This document shows, piece after piece, positions 1 to 8,319 of a stretch of 19,973 bases of DNA (position 1 is its first letter; each line of letters starts with the position of its first letter). Under the pieces are notes generated by a model, which worked only from the letters and a program-made list of their open reading frames with translations, made no database searches and was not told where the DNA came from. Source of the stretch: an uncultured Lachnospiraceae bacterium (GTDB taxonomy: Bacteria; Bacillota; Clostridia; Lachnospirales; Lachnospiraceae); contig CAJOQS010000083.1 in the NCBI GenBank assembly GCA_905236925.1, positions 1 to 19,973 of the forward strand, in the 5' to 3' direction. A program made the position numbers and the translations under genes.

Positions 1-1497
1 AAGACGGCATACGAGATCTACAACATGGCTCTGCTGGTCTCGACCTACAGTATCCCGGTCGCCCTTTCAAAGCTTGTGGCCGATAAGGATTCCCAGGGAC
101 AGTACATTAATTCCAACAGGCTGTTTAAGGTCGGTATGTATCTTTCTTCGGGCCTCGGATTTGTTGTGTCCCTGCTGCTTTTTATCTTCGCAGATCAGCT
201 CGCCGCGTTTATGAAGTGGCCTTCGGCAGCGATACCTCTAAGGGTACTTGCACCGACGATTTTCGTTTTCTCGATAATGGGTATCATAAGAGGCTTCTTC
301 CAGGGCAAGAAAACCATGGTGCCTACGGCTTTTTCGCAGGTCATCGAGCAGATATTCAACGCGTTATTCTCGATCGTCGCCGCGCTTCTTCTGATCAAGG
401 CACATGCTGACAGTGCAAATGTTGCGGCCTACGGTGCCGCCGGAGGAACCTGCGGAACATTAGTCGGAGCTGTTTTCGGACTTATCTTCCTTGTGTTCGT
501 ATACAGCATCAATTCAACGTATTTTACAAGGAAATGTCTTAAGGACCATACAGGAATCATCGACTCCGACAGTGAGCTAGTGCGCAGCATTCTGCTGACA
601 ATGCTTCCGATAATTCTCAGCCAGACGATATATCAGCTGAGCGGTATCATCGATAATTATATGTTCAGCCAGATCCTTTTCGGCAAGGGAGTCGAAGAGG
701 CGCAGAAGGCCATGCTGTACGAGGCTTATTCGAACAAGTACAAGTGGCTTTACAACCTTCCTGTTGCAATAGCCTCGGCATTCGCTGTTTCGATTGTTCC
801 GACTCTTTCATCCTCCTACAGGGAAGGTGACATGAATGCTGTCAGAAGGAAAGTTGCCTCATCGGTAAAGCTTAACATGCTGATAGCTATACCTTCTGCA
901 ATAGGACTGACTTTTCTCGGCGGACCGATCCTTTCCCTGCTGTTCAGGAAAATCGAGGTGGCTCTCAGCTCACAGCTGATGACACTCGGCGGAGTGGCAG
1001 TCATATTCTTTGCGCTTTCAACCCTTACAAACGGCATTCTTCAGGGAATCGACCACTTGAGGCTGCCTGTGATCCATTCCGCAGTATCCCTGGCAGTACA
1101 TATCGTTTTACTCTATGTTCTGCTTGAAGTATTTGATTTCGGCGCTTACGGACTTGTTATAGGCAATGTGACCTACGGTCTTCTTGTCTGCATGCTCAAC
1201 TGGATATCGATAGGAGATATCCTTGACTATAAACAGGAGATCAAAAAGTCCTTTGTCCTTCCTCTGATCTGCGCCGTTATCATGGGCGGAGCAGCATGGG
1301 GAATTTATAAGCTGCTCTTCATGCTGAGTTCGATAAACAGCATATCCGTACTTGTTGCGATAATAGCTGCTGTTCCGCTGTATTTTGCCCTTATCATTCT
1401 TTTCGGTGCGATAACCGAAGAAGAAATGCTAGGCTTCCCCAAAGGACAGACTCTGGTTAATCTTGCAAGGAAGATGAAACTCATCAGGAATTCTTAA
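1..1497 (+). CDS. MOP-superfamily lipid/polysaccharide flippase (SpoVB/MurJ-like), 5' partial
   Basis: Polytopic inner-membrane transporter of the multidrug/oligosaccharidyl-lipid/polysaccharide (MOP) superfamily. Members flip lipid-linked cell-wall or polysaccharide precursors. The frame is open from base 1: codons before the first ATG (base 25) read KTAYEIYN and run into NMALLVSTYSIPVALSKLV, which fits the conserved region after the first transmembrane helix of SpoVB-like proteins. The gene therefore began outside the window and ATG 25 is internal. About 498 codons are visible and roughly 40-50 N-terminal residues are missing by comparison with the usual family length. Many hydrophobic helices follow, with the family-typical FFQG and LQG turns (near residues 91 and 339 counted from ATG 25). 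The stop overlaps the next start by one base (TAATG). The exact substrate (lipid II or another polymer) cannot be told from sequence. Bases 1-17 may be adapter; see findings. Confidence 0.85.
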   Translation, partial: KTAYEIYNMALLVSTYSIPVALSKLVADKDSQGQYINSNRLFKVGMYLSSGLGFVVSLLLFIFADQLAAFMKWPSAAIPLRVLAPTIFVFSIMGIIRGFFQGKKTMVPTAFSQVIEQIFNALFSIVAALLLIKAHADSANVAAYGAAGGTCGTLVGAVFGLIFLVFVYSINSTYFTRKCLKDHTGIIDSDSELVRSILLTMLPIILSQTIYQLSGIIDNYMFSQILFGKGVEEAQKAMLYEAYSNKYKWLYNLPVAIASAFAVSIVPTLSSSYREGDMNAVRRKVASSVKLNMLIAIPSAIGLTFLGGPILSLLFRKIEVALSSQLMTLGGVAVIFFALSTLTNGILQGIDHLRLPVIHSAVSLAVHIVLLYVLLEVFDFGAYGLVIGNVTYGLLVCMLNWISIGDILDYKQEIKKSFVLPLICAVIMGGAAWGIYKLLFMLSSINSISVLVAIIAAVPLYFALIILFGAITEEEMLGFPKGQTLVNLARKMKLIRNS

Positions 1498-2756
1498 TGC
1501 CAATGAATACTATCTGTCATAAAAAACTGATAATAATCGGCTGCGGGGCCGCCGGGACTGCGGCAGCTCTGTCAGCGTCCGTATACTGCAAGGATATCCT
1601 GATCCTCGAGCGTAATTCCGTACCGGCTAAAAAGCTTGCCGCTACGGGCAACGGTAAATGCAATTTTACAAACCTCCGGCTCGAAAACGATGACCTCCGC
1701 TCGGACAGCGGCGATCCGTTTATATACATCAACAGGTTCAGCAATCATGACGTGATCAAATGGTTCGCGAATCTGGGAATACCCGCATTTGAAAAGAACG
1801 GATATTGCTATCCCCGCAGCAAGCAGGCTTCTTCTGTCAGGGATGTACTTGCTTCAAGTATTGAGGAACTCGGTATCGAGGTCAGATATGATACCAGAGT
1901 TACCGCGGTTGAGAAGAAGGACGGGACGTTCTTTCTTAAAACGGCAGAAGGATATTATACCTGCGAAAAGCTTGTCATAGCGGCGGGAGGGCAGGCACAG
2001 TCCTGCTTCGGAACCGACGGATCACTGTATTATATCTGCGGAAAGCTCGGACACGACTGCATTGCTCCACGTCCTGCTCTGTGCGGTCTCAAGACCGGTG
2101 ACAGCGATATATCGATGCTGAACGGTGTCAGGCAGGAGTCTTTTATCAGCCTGTGCCGGCCGGATACCGGGGAAACACTTTACTCGGAATACGGTGAGAT
2201 CATTTTTTCAAAGACCGGTATATCAGGAATTCCCGTTATGAACTGTTCCCGCTATTATTCAGGCTCAGCAGCTACTCTAAGGCTCGATTTTTATCCGGAA
2301 ATGAGCCTTGAAGACCTCACCTCGTTCTTATATGACAATTATGAGCGAAGAACAACTGATATCACGAAAAGTCTGACCGGAGTATTAAACGATTCGCTGA
2401 TCTCATTTATTCTGAAAAAATGCGGTTTGAAGAGCGATCATAATAAACGCGGGCAGGAAGACAGAGAAATATTTTCACGCATCGCGGGTATGATGAAGGA
2501 AATGTCCTTTGCGATCACGGATACTTCAGGTTTTGCCAATGCACAGACAACAGCCGGAGGTATTCCGTTAAGTGAGCTGGACCCGGTCACACTTGAATCG
2601 CTGAAATGTCCCGGACTTTATATCTGCGGAGAACTCGCGGATGTCGACGGTAAATGCGGCGGCTATAATCTTCAATGGGCATGGTCATCCGGTGTGATAG
2701 CCGGAGCCTATGCGGGCGGAGGAGAATTTGATAAGAATAAATTCCTTAAGGCTTGA
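1497..2756 (+). CDS. HI0933/YhiN/BaiN-family NAD(P)/FAD-dependent oxidoreductase
   Basis: A 419-residue flavoprotein of the HI0933-like family, annotated elsewhere as YhiN, BaiN-like or 'aminoacetone oxidase family'. The N-terminal dinucleotide-binding loop is GCGAAG (residues 15-20) with the acidic residue at the end of beta-2 in ILILERN (E38). The family signature ATGNGKCNFTN follows at about 49-59. The C-terminus has the second family signature, CGELADVDGKCGGYNLQWAW, which closes the FAD site. Length is normal. The start at 1497 shares its A with the upstream TAA stop, so translation is probably coupled; an ATG two codons on (1503) is an alternative. Substrate is unknown. The BaiN link to bile-acid dehydroxylation rests on one lineage and should not be carried over here, because no bai genes are present in the window. 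It sits directly before a second, unrelated flavoprotein. Confidence 0.88.
   Translation: MPMNTICHKKLIIIGCGAAGTAAALSASVYCKDILILERNSVPAKKLAATGNGKCNFTNLRLENDDLRSDSGDPFIYINRFSNHDVIKWFANLGIPAFEKNGYCYPRSKQASSVRDVLASSIEELGIEVRYDTRVTAVEKKDGTFFLKTAEGYYTCEKLVIAAGGQAQSCFGTDGSLYYICGKLGHDCIAPRPALCGLKTGDSDISMLNGVRQESFISLCRPDTGETLYSEYGEIIFSKTGISGIPVMNCSRYYSGSAATLRLDFYPEMSLEDLTSFLYDNYERRTTDITKSLTGVLNDSLISFILKKCGLKSDHNKRGQEDREIFSRIAGMMKEMSFAITDTSGFANAQTTAGGIPLSELDPVTLESLKCPGLYICGELADVDGKCGGYNLQWAWSSGVIAGAYAGGGEFDKNKFLKA
2718..2730 (+). promoter_or_regulatory. Ribosome-binding site that selects a TTG start
   Basis: GGAGGAG at 2718-2724 lies three bases before TTG 2728 (five from its GGAGG core), inside the last codons of the upstream flavoprotein gene. 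The site lies downstream of ATG 2710, so it cannot serve that codon. This decides the start of the COG2509 gene. Confidence 0.7.
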
Positions 2757-4377
2757 GATCGGATATACAGAGGCTGACATAAAAGCCGGGGTGATCAAAA
2801 AACTCAGATTGAATAATGCTGAGCTTAAAGGACTTAAAAAGATCGACCCCGTCAAGATTTCTCTTGATGCGCGCAAAAAGAACGATATTCACTACACCTG
2901 TAGTATAGATCTGGAATTTGATGATGAAGCTGTTCTGATGAAGAGGATCGGGGCTGACAGAAGAGTCAACGGCAGGGATATCTCACAGACCGAAAAGATC
3001 AGATACAATGATCCTTTTGACGATGTACATTCAGAGCAGATTAAACATTTATCCGAAGAGGAACGTCCGGTTATCGTCGGCTTCGGACCGGCCGGAATGA
3101 TATGTGCCTATAAGCTTGCTCTTGCAGGTTTAAGGCCGATAGTTATTGAGAGAGGCCAGCCGGTCGACCAAAGGATCGAAGATGTAAACAGTTTCTGGAA
3201 AACCGGAAAGCTCAATCCCGAATCGAATGTACAGTTCGGTGAGGGAGGCGCCGGAACCTTCTCGGACGGCAAGCTCAACACGATGATCCATGACAATTCA
3301 GGCAGGATCGGAGAAGTTTTCGACATTTTTGTCAGGAACGGAGCGGATCCGTCGATCAGATACATCAACAAGCCACATATAGGCACTGACAGACTTGTCG
3401 GTATAGTTAAGAGCATTCGTGAAAGTATCATCGAACACGGCGGCGAGGTAAGGTTCGGCTGCAAACTCACAGGAATAGAGATCACTAACGGTGCTGTTTC
3501 AGCCATCTCTGTCGAGCAGAACGGTGAAAAGACCCGCATGACCTGCAGCAGACTTGTGCTCGCGATAGGTCATTCGGCAAGGGATACGTTCCGCATGCTA
3601 TATGAAAACGGCATATCGATGGAAAAGAAGGCTTTTGCCGTAGGCGTCAGGGTCGAACATCCCCAGGAGCTTGTAGGAAGAGCTCAATACGGAGATCAGT
3701 ATTTAAAGCTTCCTCCGGCAGATTATAAGCTTACCTGCAAGACCGCTGACGGAAGAGGTGTGTATTCCTTCTGTATGTGTCCGGGCGGCTTTGTCGTCAA
3801 CGCTTCGTCTGAAGAAGGCATGCTGGCCGTGAACGGCATGAGTAATTCCGACCGCTCGGAAGCTACTGCAAATTCCGCTCTTGTTGTTACGGTGCGCGAA
3901 GATGATATCGGCGGAGCCTCGCCTCTTGCAGGCGTTGATTTCCAGCGTGAACTAGAGAAAAAGTGCTTTGATGAGGGCCGCGGACGTATTCCGGTTCAGC
4001 GTCTTGACGATTTTATGAACGACAGAAAAGCCAATGAACTCGCGGCAAAGCCCAATACCAAGGGAGCATGTGTTTCAGGGAACTTAAGAGCAGTTCTTCC
4101 GGGCTTCATCACGGACAGCCTTATTGAAGCAATGCCTTCGTTCGGAAGGACTATCAGGGGCTACGATAATCCTGATACTCTTTTGATCGGGCTTGAAAGC
4201 AGAACATCTTCGCCCGTCAGGATTACAAGAGAAGAAGGATCGCTTCAGGCTGTGGGCGTAAAAGGACTTTATCCATGCGGAGAAGGAGCAGGTTATGCCG
4301 GCGGTATTACCTCGGCTGCCGTTGACGGGTTGAGGATATATGAAAGTATAATAAAGGATTGCATATGTTTGAATTAG
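2728..4377 (+). CDS. COG2509-type FAD-dependent oxidoreductase, TTG start
   Basis: A 549-residue predicted flavoprotein dehydrogenase of the uncharacterised COG2509 family. An N-terminal module of about 110 residues, with a basic, ferredoxin-like look, precedes the FAD-binding Rossmann loop GFGPAG (118-123) and its acidic partner in VIERG (E141). The conserved FGEGGAGTFSDGKLNT stretch lies at 170-185, and the C-terminal GEGAGYAGGI motif at about 521-530 completes the FAD site. I chose TTG 2728 because GGAGGAG (2718-2724) is correctly spaced before it and it gives the family-like start MIRINSLRLEIGYTE. An in-frame ATG at 2710 adds six residues but has no ribosome site. The gene overlaps its predecessor by 29 bases, which suggests coupled translation. 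Its reaction and substrate are unknown. Family membership is solid; the start is likely but not proven. Confidence 0.87.
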   Translation: MIRINSLRLEIGYTEADIKAGVIKKLRLNNAELKGLKKIDPVKISLDARKKNDIHYTCSIDLEFDDEAVLMKRIGADRRVNGRDISQTEKIRYNDPFDDVHSEQIKHLSEEERPVIVGFGPAGMICAYKLALAGLRPIVIERGQPVDQRIEDVNSFWKTGKLNPESNVQFGEGGAGTFSDGKLNTMIHDNSGRIGEVFDIFVRNGADPSIRYINKPHIGTDRLVGIVKSIRESIIEHGGEVRFGCKLTGIEITNGAVSAISVEQNGEKTRMTCSRLVLAIGHSARDTFRMLYENGISMEKKAFAVGVRVEHPQELVGRAQYGDQYLKLPPADYKLTCKTADGRGVYSFCMCPGGFVVNASSEEGMLAVNGMSNSDRSEATANSALVVTVREDDIGGASPLAGVDFQRELEKKCFDEGRGRIPVQRLDDFMNDRKANELAAKPNTKGACVSGNLRAVLPGFITDSLIEAMPSFGRTIRGYDNPDTLLIGLESRTSSPVRITREEGSLQAVGVKGLYPCGEGAGYAGGITSAAVDGLRIYESIIKDCICLN

Positions 4378-5837
4378 ATCTGGAAACAATTGATATAAGT
4401 ACTCAGGCACCTGCCGCCGATCCTGAACGACAGTATTATTTTATCGCAAAATGTCGTGAGTTCATTACGGAGGAGGCACTTAAACGGGGCCGGGTCTTCA
4501 CATATCACAACGAAACGTTCGGCTGTCAGATGAATTTCAAGGATTCCGAGAAGCTCAACGGTGTCCTCGAAGCCATCGGCTTCGTTCCGAGGGAGGATGA
4601 AAAGGCCGACCTTGTTCTTTACAATACCTGTACCGTCCGTGAAAATGCCAATACCAAGGTCTACGGGAGGATCGGATATCTCGGCAAGCTCAAGAAAAGC
4701 AATCCCGATATGATCATTGCGATGTGCGGATGTATGATGCAGGAGCCGACCGCGGTTGAAAAGATCAAAAAGAGCTATCATTTCGTTGATCTGATATTCG
4801 GAACTCACAACATCTTCAAGCTGGCAGAGCTTTTATGGTGCGTTCTTGAGGAAAGAAGGCTTCAAAGAATCGACAAGAACCAGAAACACCGCATGGTCAT
4901 CGATGTGTGGAAGGATACGAACGAGATCATCGAGGAGCTTCCGAGCAGCCGTAAATACTCGTTTAAGGCCGGAGTCAACATTATGTTCGGCTGCAATAAC
5001 TTCTGCACATACTGTATCGTTCCATATGTCAGGGGCCGTGAAAGATCGAGAAAGCCCGAAGATATAATCAACGAGATCCGCAACATGGTCTCCCAGGGCG
5101 TAAAGGAGGTCATGCTGCTCGGGCAGAACGTCAATTCCTATGGCAAAACGCTTGATTCGCCTGTTTCCTTTGCGGAGCTTCTGAGGATGGTTGATGATGT
5201 TGAGGGCATTGAAAGAATACGTTTCATGACATCGCATCCTAAGGATCTTTCCGATGATCTGATTGAGGTCATGAGGACATCAAAGCATATCTGCCGGCAT
5301 ATACACCTGCCGCTTCAATCGGGCAGCACCAGGCTGTTAAAGGCTATGAACCGGCACTACACAAAAGAGGATTATCTGAAGCTCGTAGACAAGATGAGGG
5401 CGGCTATTCCCGATATTGCGATCACTACGGATATTATTGTCGGTTTTCCCGGAGAAACAGAAGAAGACTTCGAGGAGACCCTTACGGTATGCAGGGATGT
5501 CTGCTTCGACAGCGCGTTTACCTTTATCTATTCAAAACGAACAGGAACGCCTGCGGCTGCAATGCCCGACCAGGTACCGGAGAAAGTTACATCCGAAAGG
5601 TTTAACCGACTTCTTGAAGTTGTAGGCAGCTGCTCCTCCAAAAGAGCGGAGATGCTTACCGGGCGGACTGTTCCTGTCCTTGTTGAAGAACTGGATCGCG
5701 AGGAGGGACTGCTTACCGGAAGGCTTGAAAACAACCTTCTCGTACATTTCAAGGGCGGCGAGGAACTGCTTGGGAGCATAGTGAATGTTAGTCTCAGGGA
5801 ATGTAAGAACTTCTATTACATAGGAGAACAGGTATAA
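4365..5837 (+). CDS. miaB: tRNA-2-methylthio-N6-isopentenyladenosine synthase MiaB
   Basis: Radical-SAM methylthiotransferase that converts i6A37 to ms2i6A37 in tRNAs reading codons that start with U. The protein has 490 residues from ATG 4365, which has AAAGGA (4353-4358) six bases upstream; TTG 4359 would add two residues but overlaps that site. Order of parts: a Clostridia-type N-terminal extension (1-45); the UPF0004 domain with the three ligands of the auxiliary cluster, C54 (TFGCQMN), C89 (NTCTVRE) and C123 (GCMMQ); the radical-SAM triad C210-x3-C214-x2-C217 (GCNNFCTYC); the HLPLQSGS segment; and a C-terminal TRAM domain for tRNA binding. All six expected cysteines are present, so the enzyme should be active. 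MiaB rather than MtaB or RimO is supported by TFGCQMN and the VRENAN context. The gene overlaps the upstream one by 13 bases. No miaA or mutS is in the window, although mutS often follows miaB in Clostridia. Confidence 0.95.
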   Translation: MFELDLETIDISTQAPAADPERQYYFIAKCREFITEEALKRGRVFTYHNETFGCQMNFKDSEKLNGVLEAIGFVPREDEKADLVLYNTCTVRENANTKVYGRIGYLGKLKKSNPDMIIAMCGCMMQEPTAVEKIKKSYHFVDLIFGTHNIFKLAELLWCVLEERRLQRIDKNQKHRMVIDVWKDTNEIIEELPSSRKYSFKAGVNIMFGCNNFCTYCIVPYVRGRERSRKPEDIINEIRNMVSQGVKEVMLLGQNVNSYGKTLDSPVSFAELLRMVDDVEGIERIRFMTSHPKDLSDDLIEVMRTSKHICRHIHLPLQSGSTRLLKAMNRHYTKEDYLKLVDKMRAAIPDIAITTDIIVGFPGETEEDFEETLTVCRDVCFDSAFTFIYSKRTGTPAAAMPDQVPEKVTSERFNRLLEVVGSCSSKRAEMLTGRTVPVLVEELDREEGLLTGRLENNLLVHFKGGEELLGSIVNVSLRECKNFYYIGEQV

Positions 5838-5870
5838 AAGTATAAAGGCGGAGTGAAAGGAGAAATAACC

Positions 5871-7196
5871 ATGAGAATGTATGATCTTATCGACAAAAAG
5901 AGGCATGGAGGAAAGCTTACCAACGAAGAGATCGAGTTTATAGTTGAAGGCTTTACAGGGGGATCAATTCCCGATTATCAGATGTCAGCCTTCCTGATGG
6001 CTGTCTGCTGCAACGGAATGGATACCGAGGAAACGACTCAGCTTACGCTTGCTATGGCGCACAGCGGAGATATGCTCGACCTGTCGCCGATAGAGGGCGT
6101 TAAGGTTGATAAACACAGCACAGGTGGAGTCGGAGACAAGACCTCTCTTGTAATCGGCCCCATGGTTGCGGCTCTTGGCATCCCTGTAGCAAAAATGTCC
6201 GGCAGGGGCCTCGGACACACCGGAGGAACAATCGACAAGCTTGAGAGCATTAAAGGCTTCTCGACATCCATTTCACCTGAGAAATTCTTCGAGGATGTTA
6301 ACAGGATTAAGCTTGCGATAACCGGCCAGTCGGCCAATCTCGCTCCCGCGGACAAGAAGATATATGCGCTTCGTGATGTAACCGCCACCGTCAGCAATAT
6401 CTCGCTTATCTCGAGCAGTATCATGAGCAAGAAGCTCGCGAGCGGTGCTGATGTTATCGTTCTTGATGTAAAAACAGGCTCCGGCGCCTTCATGAAGACT
6501 ATAGAGGATTCAGTGGCTCTTGCAAAGGCAATGGTTGATATAGGCAACGGCGCGGGCCGCAAGACATACGGCGTTATAACCGATATGAACCAGCCTCTCG
6601 GAAGAGCAGTCGGCAATTCTCTTGAGGTTATTGAAGCGATAAACGCTTTAAAGGGACAGGGACCCGAGGACCTTATGGAGGATGCGCTTGCTCTCGGAAC
6701 CTATATGGTTTACGGCGCAGGTAAGGCTTCTTCGCCCGAGGAAGCCAGAGCAATGCTCCTTAAGACAGTCGAGGATGGCAGCGCTCTTAAGAAAATGGCT
6801 GAATTTGTCGAAGCACAGGGCGGTGATCCTGAGTACGTTTACAATACCGACAAATTTGAAAAGGCAACGATCGTCGAACCCGTTCTTTCGGACCGTGAGG
6901 GCTATGTAAACTCCATTCATACCGATGAGGTCGGCATGACATCGCTCATTCTCGGCGGCGGAAGGGAGACCAAGGAATCCGTGATCGATCTCTCCGTAGG
7001 TATGATCATCGATAAGAAAATCGGTGATCATGTTAAGGTCGGTGAACCTCTTGCAACTCTCTACGCAAATGACAGAACAAAACTTGAGGCCGCAAAGCAG
7101 CGCTTCCTCGGTGCATACAGCATCGGAGAGAAGCCTTCTGAACTTCCCAAGCATGTATACGGGATCGTTACAGATAAAGGCATTCAGATGATCTGA
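5871..7196 (+). CDS. pdp: Pyrimidine-nucleoside phosphorylase
   Basis: Cytosolic enzyme that phosphorolyses uridine, deoxyuridine and thymidine to the base and (deoxy)ribose 1-phosphate, in pyrimidine salvage and pentose recovery. It has 441 residues from ATG 5871, preceded by AAAGGAG (5856-5862). A GTG at 5853 lies upstream of that site and is rejected as the start. The phosphate-binding loop is KHSTGGVGD (81-89). The thymidine/pyrimidine phosphorylase signature runs from S110 to E125 (SGRGLGHTGGTIDKLE). The pyrimidine-site residues fall at H82, R168, S183 and K187, the same numbers used for characterised Bacillus-type enzymes. Length suits a pyrimidine-nucleoside phosphorylase (about 433-441) and it is a close relative of thymidine phosphorylase DeoA; substrate range cannot be settled by eye. 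It lies 33 bases after miaB and 24 before the pectinesterase, so it is probably cotranscribed with both. Confidence 0.93.
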   Translation: MRMYDLIDKKRHGGKLTNEEIEFIVEGFTGGSIPDYQMSAFLMAVCCNGMDTEETTQLTLAMAHSGDMLDLSPIEGVKVDKHSTGGVGDKTSLVIGPMVAALGIPVAKMSGRGLGHTGGTIDKLESIKGFSTSISPEKFFEDVNRIKLAITGQSANLAPADKKIYALRDVTATVSNISLISSSIMSKKLASGADVIVLDVKTGSGAFMKTIEDSVALAKAMVDIGNGAGRKTYGVITDMNQPLGRAVGNSLEVIEAINALKGQGPEDLMEDALALGTYMVYGAGKASSPEEARAMLLKTVEDGSALKKMAEFVEAQGGDPEYVYNTDKFEKATIVEPVLSDREGYVNSIHTDEVGMTSLILGGGRETKESVIDLSVGMIIDKKIGDHVKVGEPLATLYANDRTKLEAAKQRFLGAYSIGEKPSELPKHVYGIVTDKGIQMI

Positions 7197-7220
7197 TTTA
7201 TTTAACAGGAGAATATAAGC

Positions 7221-8186
7221 ATGTCCGAGGATCTTAGAGTATTAAAGGTGGATTGCAACGGACGCGGTGATTTTAAAAGCCTGGGCGAGGCCGCCCTGTT
7301 CCTGAAGGGATCAGAGGTTCCGACCAGGCTTCTACTGTCTCCGTCCGTTTATAACGAAAGCGTCGTGTTCGAATGCTCGAACCTCACTATCGAAGGAGCG
7401 GGTGAGCAGCCATCCGATACGGTTATCACAGCCGGGCATTACGCAAAGGAGCTTCATCCCGACGGATTTGAACGCGGAACTTTCTGGACCGCCACATTAA
7501 GGACGGACGGAAGCAATATTACGATCCGCAACCTGAGCATAGAAAACAGTGCAGGCAGCGGAAGGATCTACGGTCAGGCCGTCGCGCTGTATGCTGATGG
7601 AAACGGCATCACCGTAGAAAACTGCAGACTCACGGGCTATCAGGACACACTGTTTACCGCTCCGTTCCCTGAGCTTAACAAGCATGGTAAAAACGAGGGT
7701 TTCGGTCCTAAAAACGATCTTCCTCGTGTTCCTTCAAAGCAGATATACAGGAGCTGCTATATAGAGGGTGATGTTGATTTCATCTTCGGGGGCGCCACAG
7801 CGCTATTTGAGTCCTGTCAAATCCATTCAAAGGGAAGGGGATATGTCTGCGCACCGTGTACCGTAAAGGAACTGGAATACGGATATCTTTTCCTTGATTG
7901 TTCGTTCACCTCCGACAGTTCGAAAAAAGAAGTGTATCTCGGAAGACCGTGGAGGCCTTACGGAGCTGCCGCCTTCATCGGATGCAGTTTGGGTCAGCAC
8001 ATAAAAAGCGAGCTGTTCGATGACTGGGAAGACATTAGCAACAGAACCACCTCGAGATTCATCGTAAGCAGTGATATAAAAGCTTGGACAGATATCAGTC
8101 CCGATGCTTTCTGCAGGATAATTGACAAGGAGGAATCCGAGAAGTATATCAAGGACTTCAAGGCCTTTCTTACACTTTTTTTGTGA
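7221..8186 (+). CDS. Pectinesterase (pectin methylesterase, CE8), no signal peptide
   Basis: Carbohydrate esterase family 8 enzyme that removes methyl esters from polygalacturonate, releasing methanol. The 321-residue protein is essentially just the right-handed beta-helix catalytic domain. Catalytic residues are all recognisable: Q119 (GQAVAL), Q141-D142 (GYQDTLF), nucleophile D186 (DVDFIFGG) and R242/W244 (LGRPWRP). A charged loop at about 150-172 is inserted after the QD strand. The N-terminus (MSEDLRVLKVDCNGRGDF) is hydrophilic and reaches the first beta-strand at once, so there is no Sec signal or lipobox and the enzyme should be cytoplasmic. It would then act on short methylated oligogalacturonides after import. 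AGGAG (7207-7211) is nine bases before the ATG. It appears to end the long upstream operon. No transporter, pectate lyase or uronate pathway gene is visible nearby. Confidence 0.9.
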   Translation: MSEDLRVLKVDCNGRGDFKSLGEAALFLKGSEVPTRLLLSPSVYNESVVFECSNLTIEGAGEQPSDTVITAGHYAKELHPDGFERGTFWTATLRTDGSNITIRNLSIENSAGSGRIYGQAVALYADGNGITVENCRLTGYQDTLFTAPFPELNKHGKNEGFGPKNDLPRVPSKQIYRSCYIEGDVDFIFGGATALFESCQIHSKGRGYVCAPCTVKELEYGYLFLDCSFTSDSSKKEVYLGRPWRPYGAAAFIGCSLGQHIKSELFDDWEDISNRTTSRFIVSSDIKAWTDISPDAFCRIIDKEESEKYIKDFKAFLTLFL

Positions 8187-8209
8187 TATTCAAAAAAATA
8201 ATTAGAAAA

Positions 8210-8242
8210 TTGCTTGATTTATGTTTTTCGATATAGTAATAT
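8210..8242 (+). promoter_or_regulatory. Putative sigma-A promoter of the DUF1015 gene
   Basis: The AT-rich gap 8187-8319 holds two overlapping sigma-A-like registers: TTGCTT (8210-8215) with TATAGT (8232-8237), spacer 16, and TTGATT (8214-8219) with TAATAT (8237-8242), spacer 17. Either would give a leader of roughly 70-80 bases ending in AAGGAG (8309-8314) before ATG 8320. I see no convincing terminator for the upstream operon in this gap, so read-through is possible. Confidence 0.5.
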
Positions 8243-8319
8243 GAAATTGTACCAAAAAACACAGAGAAATCATTGCCGTTTTAAGCAGATATCACAAATA
8301 ACATATATAAGGAGTTGCT

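Noticed and set aside
1497..2756. Bile-acid role for the BaiN-like flavoprotein
   Set aside because: The family is broad and widespread; no other bai gene is present and the context is housekeeping.
8160..8200. Possible terminator after the pectinesterase (T-run, then A-run)
   Set aside because: The only pairing is T-run with A-run and a single G-C, with no GC stem; too weak to call.
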